From positions 1 to 14,065 of the forward strand of contig NZ_JADKCX010000106.1 in NCBI RefSeq assembly GCF_016718685.1: DNA of 14,065 nucleotides. Direction: 5' to 3'. This DNA comes from Haliscomenobacter sp. GTDB lineage: Bacteria; Bacteroidota; Bacteroidia; Chitinophagales; Saprospiraceae. A program made the translations under genes and the position numbers. This document shows, one piece after another, positions 7,458-14,065 of this stretch. Within the stretch, counting starts at the first letter, position 1; every line of letters begins with the position of its first letter. The notes beneath the pieces are model-generated. The model ran no database searches. It saw only the letters and a list, made by a program, of their open reading frames with translations, and was not told where the DNA came from.

Positions 7458-8675
7458 TCTAATCAACAAATTAGCAGCAGACCTCCCACTACGCATTGCC
7501 GCATCTAAGGATGCATTTAATAGTTGATCTCCAGCCAGGATGATGCGATCCGTTAGTGCATATTGGGTGCTAGGGATTTCGTACCGCAATGCCTCTACGA
7601 CTGGCAAAGCTTGCGGAATATGATAGCTTGCCAAATGAGTCAATTCCAAATCAGGCCGTTTCACTAAAGTCTTGAGGGCAGCAGCAACCATTCCCGGACT
7701 GGCCGTAGTATTGGCCTTCAAGGTCACCGATACGAGGGTTTGTCCAGCCGGGGCATAATCCGCCGATACGTCACTAGGCACACAAAAACTATTGATGGGA
7801 TTGTCTGCATCGGCTACCAAGGCAATCAAAGGTGCCTGAAGGGGACTGAAATTTGCAGAAAAATAAAGGTTATGAGTCCCGTGATAGGCCTCTTTTTGCC
7901 CCAGCAAGCCCGGAATCAGTGCTTCAGGAGCCGTAGCGACAATGATGGTATCAAAACCCAAGCGTTCTCCTGAACTGGTCAATAAGTGATCTTCCAGAAT
8001 TTGGCTTACCCGTGTATTGAATCGAAAAGTGGTCTTAGTCAGAGCAGCTTTAAGTTGTTTGCAGATTTCCTCCATCCCTTTGGCGGGAATTGCCGCGTAT
8101 CCCTGGCCAAACATTTTGAACACAAAGCGGAACATGCTGGCGGGCGTACGCAGTTCATTTTCCAAAAAAATACCCGCAAAAAAAGGCCGGAAAAATTGCT
8201 CGATGATGCGGCTGCTGAATCCGCGCTGTTGTAAAAATTCGAGGGTGGATGGGCCATTCTGCTCAAATATTTTTTCAGGGGAGGTGTTTTTTAGCTTCTG
8301 TGCCAAGCGCCAAATCCTCAATTTATCGCCCAAGGAACCAATCGGGGAAACCAAAGCCGACCACAATTGACCTGGGTCACGCAGAGGATCTTTGAATTGG
8401 AAAGACCGGCCTGCCGAAAAAATTACTGCTCCTGGTTGAAACTCTTGCAAATTTAATGCTGGAAGATCCAAATATCGTTGAACTTCCTGGTACTCGGTGA
8501 GCAAAACCTGAAAACCTCGATCCAACAAAAAACCGTCGAGCTGATCGGTCTTAACCCGGCCGCCAACCCTTTCTTCGGCATCAATGATCGTGGGATGAAA
8601 ACCCGCTTCCTCACAATGCCGAGCCGCAACGAGCCCCGCTACCCCGGCACCTACAATTATTATTTTTTTCTCCAT
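7455..8675 (-). CDS. FAD-dependent oxidoreductase of the amine oxidase / phytoene desaturase-like family
   Basis: The 406-residue protein begins with a dinucleotide-binding fold: MEKKIIIVGAGVAGLVAARH (GxGxxG at residues 9-14), the end of strand two at TIIDAEERVGGR (Asp rather than the usual Glu at the ribose-binding position, then GGR 38-40), and the FLLDRGFQVLL segment. RIIEQFFRPFFAGIFLE and the FGQGYAAIPAKGMEEICKQL stretch resemble the substrate domain of flavin amine oxidases. TIIVATAP (around 248-255) and the C-terminal IILAGDQLLNASLDAAMRSGRSAANLLI complete the FAD site. The substrate cannot be told from sequence; it is too divergent to call protoporphyrinogen oxidase or a carotenoid desaturase. 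It is a lone gene, convergent with cysN and divergent from the CBS gene, so the context does not help. Confidence 0.85.
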   Translation of the reverse strand: MEKKIIIVGAGVAGLVAARHCEEAGFHPTIIDAEERVGGRVKTDQLDGFLLDRGFQVLLTEYQEVQRYLDLPALNLQEFQPGAVIFSAGRSFQFKDPLRDPGQLWSALVSPIGSLGDKLRIWRLAQKLKNTSPEKIFEQNGPSTLEFLQQRGFSSRIIEQFFRPFFAGIFLENELRTPASMFRFVFKMFGQGYAAIPAKGMEEICKQLKAALTKTTFRFNTRVSQILEDHLLTSSGERLGFDTIIVATAPEALIPGLLGQKEAYHGTHNLYFSANFSPLQAPLIALVADADNPINSFCVPSDVSADYAPAGQTLVSVTLKANTTASPGMVAAALKTLVKRPDLELTHLASYHIPQALPVVEALRYEIPSTQYALTDRIILAGDQLLNASLDAAMRSGRSAANLLIR

Positions 8676-8779
8676 ATACCTATTGCATTAATGCCCTAAC
8701 ACCCTTAAATTGAGAAAGTTTGAAATTTCCTCTCTTGGTGCGCTAATGATAAACTATAAAAGACGGCCCTTTTTCCTTT

Positions 8780-8793
8780 TTGATCAAAATCAT
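8780..8793. promoter_or_regulatory. Possible CRP/FNR-type operator
   Basis: TTGATCAAAATCAT matches the FNR-box pattern TTGAT-N4-ATCAA except for the last base. It is centred about 57 bases upstream of the -7 element of the CBS gene, in the divergent intergenic region. A 14-base match can occur by chance, and no regulator gene is nearby. Confidence 0.28.
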
Positions 8794-8843
8794 ACGCTGG
8801 TTATGACGAAAGTCAGTACATCGGTATGGGAAATAATGAACCT

Positions 8844-8851
8844 TAGGTTTG
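8844..8851 (+). promoter_or_regulatory. -7 promoter element (TAGGTTTG) of the CBS-domain gene
   Basis: TAGGTTTG fits the Bacteroidota TAnnTTTG consensus exactly and ends 34 bases before the ATG at 8886, a normal distance. A clear -33 box was not found. Confidence 0.5.
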
Positions 8852-8885
8852 GATTTATATTCTTAACAATAATGACCTATCACAC

Positions 8886-9293
8886 ATGAAGACCATTAAG
8901 CAACTCATGAGCAGTCCGGTCGTGATGGCCACTGTAGAAACTACCGTAGGGAAACTGAGAGAATTGATGAACCAACATGATGTAGGAGCGGTACCCATTA
9001 CCGACGAAGGAGCAGGAGCAAATGCTGAAATCATGGGCATCGTTACTGATACTGATTTGCGCAATGTAAAAGATTCGACTTTACCTGTGATGAGTGTGAT
9101 GAGTACCAAACTTTGTTATATTAACAATGATGATTCAACCGCTACTGCAGCAAACTTGATGCTAAAAAATGGCATCCATCATTTGTTGGTCAAAGATCAG
9201 GAAAAAGTGGTGGGGATTCTAAGTTCTGTAGATTTGTTAAAATTGGTGGCGAGTAAACCGTTCTCCTTTCAGCCACATTTGTTTTTTGTATAG
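8886..9293 (+). CDS. Stand-alone two-CBS-domain protein
   Basis: A 135-residue cytoplasmic protein made almost entirely of a CBS (Bateman) pair. The first CBS starts MKTIKQLMSSPVVMATVETTVGKLRELMNQHDVGAVPITDE and ends GIVTDTDLRN. The second starts MSVMSTKLCYINNDDSTATAANLMLKNGIHHLLVKDQEKVVGILSSVDLLKLV. The HHLLV and GIVTxxDL patterns are typical. Such modules usually bind adenine nucleotides (AMP, ATP, SAM) and sense energy state, but no catalytic domain is attached and the partner is unknown. The insert AGANAE in the first CBS loop is slightly longer than usual. It is transcribed alone, from the -7 element at 8844, and ends before a 27-base-pair hairpin. Confidence 0.85.
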   Translation: MKTIKQLMSSPVVMATVETTVGKLRELMNQHDVGAVPITDEGAGANAEIMGIVTDTDLRNVKDSTLPVMSVMSTKLCYINNDDSTATAANLMLKNGIHHLLVKDQEKVVGILSSVDLLKLVASKPFSFQPHLFFV

Positions 9294-9335
9294 TGCAGTA
9301 ATGATGTTGGGTTGAAAAATGAAAGGCTTTATAGT

Positions 9336-9400
9336 GCCATAAAATCAAGAAGGCACTAAGCGTACATTCGATGCGCTTAGTGCCTTCTTGATTTTATGGC
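9336..9400. terminator. Perfect 27-bp hairpin between convergent CBS and pth genes
   Basis: Arm 9336-9362 (starting GCCATAAAATCAAGAAGGCA) is the exact reverse complement of 9374-9400, with an 11-base loop, TACATTCGATG. It ends three bases after the pth stop codon. It is longer than a usual intrinsic terminator and has no T run on the plus strand after the stem, although TTTTAT lies inside the arm. It most likely stops transcription from both sides, and could also form a cruciform. Confidence 0.75.
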
Positions 9401-9403
9401 CAA

Positions 9404-9963
9404 TTATTTCTTATTGAATGCATTCATCGTATGCGCCAATCCCACTGCGCCAAAACTTTTGGCGGTGTCAGCCGCATATTTGATGATGTCTGGAAGCTGT
9501 TCGTTTTCTTCCTTTGACCACGCCCCCAATACATAATCTACTTGTTGACCTTTGCGAAAATCATCACCGATACCAATCCGCAGCCTGGCATAATTGTTTC
9601 CAATCATCTGATCAATGTCTTTGAGCCCGTTGTGCCCGCCATCACTGCCTTTGCCCCGAAGGCGTTGTTTGCCAAATTCCAGATTGAGGTCGTCAGAATA
9701 ACCAGTAGGTTTTCTACCGGGATTTTTTCTTTTTGCAACCAATAATTGACCGACTTCCCGCTGCGGTTCATGTAGGTAGAGGGTTTGAGCAACACAAAGA
9801 TTCGACTTTTGTGCTTGATTTTGGCAATAGACCCCAAATGCTCACTTTCCCAAGTTGCTTCTGCATCTTTTGCCAACTGATCTACGACCAAAAAACCTAC
9901 GTTGTGGCGGGTATTTGCGTACTCGGCGCCGATGTTGCCGAGTCCAGCGATTAAGTACTTCAT
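9404..9963 (-). CDS. pth: Peptidyl-tRNA hydrolase (one frameshift)
   Basis: Cytoplasmic enzyme that frees tRNA from prematurely released peptidyl-tRNA; normally essential. The N-terminal part has MKYLIAGLGNIGAEYANTRHNVGF with the catalytic His of TRHN (residue 20) and the conserved Asn of GLGN, then LLKPSTYMNRSGKSV. After a shift near 9695, the frame continues DDLNLEFGKQRLRGKGSDGGHNGLKDI, with the conserved Asp of the DDL motif and the GGHNGLK loop, then NYARLRIGIG and VLGAWSKEE. A single missing base (VIL-TTS-IW read as VIL-DDL-NLE) restores the whole of a normal-length protein of about 187 residues, so this is probably a sequence error. It lies downstream of dapD on the same strand, with a repeat in the 91-base gap. 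Confidence 0.93.
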
Positions 9964-10001
9964 GTTTCGGGGGTTTCAGGGTTTGGGGTTAGTTTTAGAT
10001 T

Positions 10002-10050
10002 GGGTTCGAGGTTAGTGAACCCAACCCTCGAACCTCCGAACCCTCGAACC
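10002..10050. repeat. GGTTCGAGG-word inverted repeat between dapD and pth
   Basis: The left arm GGGTTCGAGGTT (10002-10013) faces three overlapping complementary words on the right (10023-10050). Segment 10033-10050 is identical over 18 bases to 5158-5175 in the cysC-cysD gap. A further G-rich run with GGGTTT words at 9970-9990 lies between it and the pth start and may be part of the same element. Confidence 0.72.
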
Positions 10051-10054
10051 TTGT

Positions 10055-10864
10055 TTATACGGCTACACTATAATCCCGCAAAGCGTCATTCAACGACACC
10101 TTTTTATCGGTGCTTTCCTTGCGTTGGCCAATGATCAAGGCACAGGGAACCTGGTAAGTTCCGGCAGGGAATTCCTTGGTGTAAGAACCAGGAATGACCA
10201 CCGAGCGTGCAGGTACCCGTCCCCGGTAGGTAATGGGTTCCGGGCCACTCACGTCGATGATATGGGTGCTATTGGTGAGAACCACGTTGGCTACACATTC
10301 TTTTCAACCCTTACCCCTTCTACTACAATGCAGCGTGAGCCAATGAAACAATCGTCCTCAATGATGGTGGGTGAAGCCTGAAGAGGCTCCAATACGCCAC
10401 CAATACCAACCCCGCCACTGAGGTGTACATTGCGGCCAATCTGGGCACAAGAGCCTACCGTGGCCCAGGTATCCACCATGGTGCCACTGCCTACCCAGGC
10501 GCCAATATTGACATAGCTGGGCATCAGGATAACCCCCTTTTCCAGGAAGGACCCGTAGCGGGCAATGGCGTGCGGTACAACCCACGCCCAGTGCAGCGTA
10601 TGATTTTTTGAGTGGAATTTTGTCGTGAAACTCAAATGGCCCCACCTCAATGGTTTCCATTTGGCGTAGGGGGAAGTACATCACTACCCCTTTTTTAACC
10701 CAATCGTTGACTTTCCAGTTGCCATCGGCAGTAGGTTCGGCCACGCGAATTTCCCCTTTATCCAGGAGTTCTACCACCTGAAATACCGCGTCTTTGACTG
10801 CGGGTTGTGTCAGGAGGTTACGGTCCTCCCATGCTTGTTCGATCGTTTGTTGCAGCGTGCTCAT
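10055..10864 (-). CDS. dapD: 2,3,4,5-tetrahydropyridine-2,6-dicarboxylate N-succinyltransferase (two frameshifts)
   Basis: Transfers succinyl from succinyl-CoA to tetrahydrodipicolinate in the succinylase branch of diaminopimelate and lysine synthesis; it acts as a cytoplasmic trimer. The helical N-terminus MSTLQQTIEQAWEDRNLL leads to NWKVNDWVKKGVVMYFPLR and KIPLKKSYAALGV. The left-handed beta-helix follows: VVPHAIARYGSFLEKGVILMPSYVNIGAWVGSGTMVDTWATVGSCAQIG, then VHLSGGVGIGGVLEPLQASP, IEDDCFIGSRCIVVEGVRV, NVVLTNSTHIIDV, RGRVPARSVVIPG and KKVSLNDALRDYSVAV. Frames change near 10583 (one base missing) and near 10290 (about 4 or 7 bases missing, around the expected LGANVVL). Repaired, the length is about 271 residues, the family norm, and all conserved blocks remain, so error is likelier than decay. 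Confidence 0.94.
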
Positions 10865-10890
10865 TTGTCTTGGATGTTGAAATCAGGCTG

Positions 10891-10898
10891 CAAAAATA
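10891..10898 (-). promoter_or_regulatory. -7 promoter element (TATTTTTG) of dapD
   Basis: On the minus strand TATTTTTG matches TAnnTTTG exactly, 26 bases before the dapD ATG at 10864. It lies in the 71-base gap after the upstream MFS gene, so dapD (and perhaps pth) probably has its own transcript. Confidence 0.45.
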
Positions 10899-10935
10899 AA
10901 AAAAGAGCAACGAGTAATACAGATATTATTTCCAA

Positions 10936-12252
10936 TTAAGCAACATCCCGTGTGACCTGCACCCGCCGCATGATGATCAAACTGATGATAAAAAATACCG
11001 CTAGGAAAAGCACCGAATTGCGCATGCCCCCACTGAGTTGGGTAATCAACCCAAAAAGAAAGGTGCCCATCACCGTGGAGAGTTTATCCAGAATGTCGTA
11101 AAAGCTGAAATAAGACGCGGTATCTGGCGTATTTTCGGGCAACAACTTGGCGTAGGTCGCCCGCGCCAGGGATTGCATGCCTCCCATGACCAGCCCCACC
11201 CCTGCGGCCAGGAAGTAAAAATCCAAACCCGTTTTGACGACATAGCCTCCAACACAAATCAAAGTCCCACATGATCATCATCGCGATTAAGGCAAATTTG
11301 TTCCCTTTTCTGCTAGATACCCAGGCGAAGAAAAATGCTCCCCCAATACCCACAATCTGCAAAATCAAAATCAGGACGATCAGGCTCGACGTATCAAAAT
11401 GCAATTCTTTTTCTGCAAAAATAGAGGCCAGATACAACACCGATTGCACCCCTGCATTGGCAAAAAAGAAAGCAGAAAGGTAGCGTAGCATATTGGGCCG
11501 TGCCAAAACCCTTTTGGCGGTTTTGCTTACTTCTTCATATCCACGCTTGAGCATGTCTTTGGAATAAGGATGCCGCGCATCTTCAGGCAAACGCCGCAGG
11601 GGAATTTGGGAAAAACCCAGCCACCACAAGCCCACCATCACAAAAGCTACGGGAACTGCCTTTAAACTTTCCGAAAACCAAACCAGCTGAAATTTTGTAT
11701 CACAATCAGGTTGGTGACCAATAAAATGATGCTACCCGCAAAGCCGTAACTAAAACCCGTTGCGCTGACCTTGTCGTAGCGGTCTTCCGTAGCAATCTCG
11801 GGCAAAAAGGCATTGTAAAAAACCAATCCGCCCGAAAAACCAATGGTGGCCAGGATGAAACAGGTTACCCCAACCCAAAGCGTAGCCATGCTGGTAAAAA
11901 ACAGCAAACCCATACAGGCCAGTGCACCTAATGTGGTAAAAAAACGCAGAAAAACCTTCTTGCGGCCACCATAATCGGCGATGCCGGAAAGCAAGGGTGA
12001 AACCAGCGCGATCAACAAGTAAGAAAAGGACAAGGAATAGGAATACAGGGCACCATCACTGATGCGCATGCCCAATATCTTTACCTCATCTGCGGTGACG
12101 TGGAGAAAATACCCCGGAAAAATGGCAACCGTAATCACCAGGGCATAGGCACTGTTGGCCCAATCAAAAAAAGCCCAACCTTGTAGAATACGTGGCTGGT
12201 TTTTGATCAGGTTGATTTCCAACTGATCTGAATCTAAGATTTCTTCTTTCAT
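10936..12252 (-). CDS. Atg22/UMF1-like MFS transporter (two frameshifts)
   Basis: Inner-membrane protein of about 440 residues with roughly 12 predicted membrane segments. The N-terminal motif QGWAFFDWANSAYALVITVAIFPGYF, near the start of the first segment, and SPLLSGIADYGGRKKVFL, the MFS loop 2-3 signature, are characteristic of the UMF1/Atg22-like branch. Then come FYNAFLPEIA and GFSYGFAGSIILL in the first half. After a shift near 11675 the frame resumes AVPVAFVMVGLWWLGF, the central loop, SAFFFANAGVQSVLYLASIFAEKEL and a segment before a second shift near 11268. The last part is GLDFYFLAAGVGLVMGGMQSLARATYAKLLPE, LFGLITQLSGGMRNSVLFLAVFFI and a cytoplasmic RRVQVTRDVA tail. The substrate is unknown (yeast Atg22 exports amino acids from the vacuole). 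Both shifts are small indels and the protein is otherwise complete. Confidence 0.88.
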
Positions 12253-12476
12253 GAAGCTGATAAAAACTTAGGTTAGAAAAAGGGAAATAAGTGCTAAAAC
12301 GGGGTCAAATTTTTCGGAAAGTAGACATTTTATTTTGACTTAAGTACGAAATCCAAAACTAATTTCCTATCTTGCCATTGTTCAAATTTTCCGGCTCCCC
12401 GGAGGCGAAATTTCGCTAGTTTTTCAGACCTTTTTTCAACAAATTTTCCCTGTAATTACTTGAATTTGAATGAATT

Positions 12477-12510
12477 GAAAGTTTTAACACTTTCAAGTGG
12501 TGAAACTTTC
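12477..12510. promoter_or_regulatory. Nested palindromes upstream of the NlpC/P60 gene, operator-like
   Basis: GAAAGTTT (12477-12484) and AAACTTTC (12503-12510) are perfect inverted arms. Inside them sits CACTT-TC-AAGTG (12488-12499). The block ends 13 bases before the putative -7 element at 12524, so it overlaps the -33 zone where a repressor or activator could bind. The rest of 12253-12608 is AT-rich with a 12-base palindrome GCGAAATTTCGC at 12405-12416 next to TCCGG-CTC-CCCGGA; I see no ORF or RNA gene there. Confidence 0.35.
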
Positions 12511-12523
12511 GAAAATTTTGCTT

Positions 12524-12531
12524 TATCTTTG
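12524..12531 (+). promoter_or_regulatory. -7 promoter element (TATCTTTG) of the NlpC/P60 gene
   Basis: TATCTTTG matches TAnnTTTG exactly, 100 bases before the ATG at 12632 and 77 before the alternative ATG at 12609. No clean TTTG box was found at -33. Confidence 0.5.
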
Positions 12532-12631
12532 CCACTGTCCCATCCGAACATATTTGACGAATAGTCACCCAGTTACACATCCCATGTAGTCCCATACATA
12601 AATCATTCATGCGAACCAACGTACTTATTAT

Positions 12632-13291
12632 ATGCTAGAAGTATTAACTACTTGTTTAGCCTTAGCGAATTGTGCACCTACAACGCTTAACCTAACAAGC
12701 ATTCCTGCCGATCTACCGACAACGGTGGCAGAAGCAGAGAAGCGACTCAGGAAAGATGTTCTTGATTATGCGCAACTCTACATGGGTCTTCCTTACCGGT
12801 ATGGAGGTACCTCACCTGTTTCAGGTTTCGATTGTTCCGGATTTACGTCCTACATTATGGCTCATTTCAAAGTGAGCATTTCGCGTTCTTCCCGTGATCA
12901 GGAAGGTCAAGGCGAAAAAATCGATCTCAACGAAGCACAGCCTGGCGATTTACTCTTCTTCCGGCGTTCCGCCAACAGCAGGGTATTTCACGTAGCCATG
13001 GTGTATTCTAATGACCAGGATGGACTGAAATTCATCCACAGCTGCTGCTCCAAAGGTATTGCGATCGATAACCTGAAAGAATCAAGCTACTGGAGCGCCA
13101 AAAGCGTTTCTGCACGAAGAATTGTTCACAAAGCTGATTTGGTGTCCCTTTATGGCCCCCAAATCATGCAGGTGGCTCCTGCGCCTACAGCCACTCAGGT
13201 TGTAACTGCTCAGCTCGAAGAAAAAATCGAACCAATAGGGCTTATTGCCGGAATTGAGACGCGGTGCTTCGCAGCAGTACCAAACCGGTAA
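12632..13291 (+). CDS. NlpC/P60-family cell-wall cysteine peptidase
   Basis: Exported or periplasmic hydrolase that probably cuts peptidoglycan stem peptides (typically D-gamma-glutamyl-diaminopimelate bonds). The 219-residue protein has a short hydrophobic N-terminus (LEVLTTCLALANCAPTT), then DVLDYAQLYMGLPYRYGGTSPVSGFDCSGF with catalytic Cys68, GDLLFFRR, RVFHVAMVY with His120, and FIHSCCSKG with the third polar residue His136. The domain ends near residue 165 and a 50-residue tail rich in Ala, Pro, Thr and Gln follows. The N-terminus lacks the usual basic residues. ATG at 12609, two frames off, would add MRTNVLII and give a proper signal or lipoprotein start if one base is missing near 12635; the start is therefore uncertain. 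The gene is alone, divergent from the MFS gene. Confidence 0.88.
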   Translation: MLEVLTTCLALANCAPTTLNLTSIPADLPTTVAEAEKRLRKDVLDYAQLYMGLPYRYGGTSPVSGFDCSGFTSYIMAHFKVSISRSSRDQEGQGEKIDLNEAQPGDLLFFRRSANSRVFHVAMVYSNDQDGLKFIHSCCSKGIAIDNLKESSYWSAKSVSARRIVHKADLVSLYGPQIMQVAPAPTATQVVTAQLEEKIEPIGLIAGIETRCFAAVPNR

Positions 13292-13296
13292 AATGA

Positions 13297-13383
13297 GTTG
13301 AAAAGTTCAAAGATGAAGGGTTGAAAAGTTCAGCATTTGCTGTGTTTTTTAGCCCTAAACTTTTCAACCTTAAACTTTTCAAC
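13297..13383. repeat. Inverted repeat of GTTGAAAAGTT words after the NlpC/P60 gene
   Basis: GTTGAAAAGTT occurs at 13297-13307 and 13320-13330. Its exact complement AACTTTTCAAC occurs at 13358-13368 and 13373-13383. The two copies in each arm give several alternative stems. A TGTGTTTTTTAG run (13341-13352) lies in the loop and CTTTTTAT follows the right arm, so a terminator role for the NlpC/P60 transcript is plausible. Confidence 0.78.
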
Positions 13384-13403
13384 TTTTTATTCCGATTCAT
13401 TTG

Positions 13404-13438
13404 AGGGTTTGAAGGTTATTTAATAACTTTCAAACCCT
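13404..13438. terminator. 17-bp hairpin before adk
   Basis: AGGGTTTGAAGGTTATT (13404-13420) faces AATAACTTTCAAACCCT (13422-13438) around a single central base, with one G-T wobble. ACTTTTTG follows on the plus strand. In RNA a few central pairs must open to form a loop. The word GGGTTTGAAGGTT differs by one base from GGGTTCGAAGGTT at 5110-5122. Confidence 0.65.
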
Positions 13439-13491
13439 TACTTTTTGCAATACTTTTACTTTTTTTGCGCTGCAAAAAATCTACGTTAAAC

Positions 13492-14064
13492 ATGATCAAT
13501 TTGATACTCTTCGGTCCTCCAGGATCAGGGAAAGGCACCCAAGCGGCTAAACTGGTTGATAAATATCAGCTCTTGCACATCTCTACAGGTGATCTTTTTC
13601 GGTACGAAATTGGCAACAGTACTCCCCTTGGCCTGGAAGCAAAAAGCTACATGGATCGAGGGATGTTGGTGCCCGACTCGGTTACCATCGGGATGTTGCG
13701 CAATAAAGTTGAAGCCAACCCAGATGTTGCAGGTTATATTTTTGATGGCTTTCCCCGAACCATTCCGCAAAGTGAAGCCCTTAATGCGCTGATGGGAGAG
13801 AAAGGCCAACGCATTTCCAAATTGATCATGCTTCAGGTTTCAGATGAAGAACTGGTAGAACGCCTGAAAGAACGTGGAAAAACCTCAGGCCGTCCTGATG
13901 ACGCCAATGAAGAGGTGATTCGCAAACGCATTGACGTGTACAAAGCAGAAACTTCACCCGTTTTTGACTTTTATGCTGAATATGGACGTTCAATCAAGAT
14001 TAATGGTGTTGGAGGAATAGAAGAAATTTTTGACCGCCTTTGTGCGGAGATTGATAGTCTTTAA
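13492..14064 (+). CDS. adk: Adenylate kinase, short-LID type
   Basis: Cytoplasmic, normally essential; interconverts ATP plus AMP and two ADP. The 190-residue protein has the P-loop FGPPGSGKGTQ (7-17), HISTGDLFR (29-37) for AMP binding, the DGFPRT motif (85-90) and LKERGKTSGRPDD (125-137), the short LID with its arginines but without the zinc-binding cysteines of long forms. RKRIDVYKAETSPVFDFY follows. This short layout, about 190 residues, is usual for Bacteroidota. The ATG at 13492 is chosen because the protein family begins at the M-I-x-L-I-L-F-G-P-P strand; a TTG nine codons upstream would add a non-conserved extension. There is no Shine-Dalgarno. The stop is the last complete codon of the window. 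Confidence 0.97.
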   Translation: MINLILFGPPGSGKGTQAAKLVDKYQLLHISTGDLFRYEIGNSTPLGLEAKSYMDRGMLVPDSVTIGMLRNKVEANPDVAGYIFDGFPRTIPQSEALNALMGEKGQRISKLIMLQVSDEELVERLKERGKTSGRPDDANEEVIRKRIDVYKAETSPVFDFYAEYGRSIKINGVGGIEEIFDRLCAEIDSL

Positions 14065-14065
14065 T

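Noticed and set aside
8017..8370. A 117-codon plus-strand ORF
   Set aside because: It is antisense to the FAD oxidoreductase, whose frame is long and motif-rich; no family pattern is seen in the shadow.
7455..8675. Calling the FAD protein protoporphyrinogen oxidase (hemY/hemG) or a crtI desaturase
   Set aside because: Only the FAD-binding parts are recognisable; no neighbouring heme or carotenoid genes and no specific substrate motif support either name.
9404..12252. Treating pth, dapD and the MFS gene as true pseudogenes
   Set aside because: Each has only one or two small indels, keeps all conserved blocks on both sides and adds up to normal length; two are core functions, so sequence error is simpler.
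12253..12608. A small ORF or RNA gene in the MFS-NlpC gap (for example a 67-codon minus-strand frame at 12416-12619)
   Set aside because: The frame crosses the palindromes and the exact -7 element, has no recognisable motif, and no tRNA or known RNA fold was seen.
13465..13491. An upstream TTG start for adk
   Set aside because: The added nine residues (MRCKKSTLN) are not part of the family; adenylate kinases start right before the first beta strand and P-loop.

Overview
The window looks like a piece of a Bacteroidota chromosome, probably a Saprospirales/Haliscomenobacter-like lineage (the phylum is fairly secure, the order is inference). The evidence is a secreted subtilase ending in a type IX secretion (T9SS) type A sorting domain, several promoter elements matching the Bacteroidota TAnnTTTG -7 consensus, mostly absent Shine-Dalgarno sequences, and Bacteroidota-style CysC, CysD, CysN, NIPSNAP, Atg22-like MFS and short-LID Adk proteins. 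No mobile element, CRISPR array, tRNA or rRNA was seen.

Layout. 1-1451 (+): C-terminal part of a large M14-type zinc carboxypeptidase, broken by many small indels. 1620-2405 (+): an exported NIPSNAP-family protein, also full of indels. 2405-2450: a bidirectional terminator shared with the convergent S8 subtilase (2449-4136, -). 4503-7398 (+): the sulfate-activation genes cysC, cysD and cysN, which make APS and then PAPS. 7455-8675 (-): an FAD-dependent amine oxidase/phytoene desaturase-like oxidoreductase. 8886-9293 (+): a stand-alone two-CBS-domain protein. 9404-12252 (-): pth (peptidyl-tRNA hydrolase), dapD (succinylase-route lysine/diaminopimelate synthesis) and an Atg22/UMF1-like MFS transporter, each interrupted by one or two small indels. 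12632-13291 (+): an NlpC/P60 cell-wall hydrolase. 13492-14064 (+): adk.

Two general features stand out. First, small indels are very dense in about 1-3.1 kb and sparse elsewhere. They also hit housekeeping genes (pth, dapD) whose protein sequence is otherwise intact, so they look like consensus errors in a draft or contig end more than true gene decay. Gene boundaries in those stretches are reconstructions. Second, nearly every gene junction that is not tightly spaced carries an inverted repeat whose arms are built from short tandem words. Two of these loci, 5 kb apart, share an exact 18-base segment and a third carries a diverged form of the same word. This intergenic repeat family is the most unusual structure in the window. 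I did not find a convincing new multi-gene system; the genes are mostly core metabolism plus exported hydrolases.
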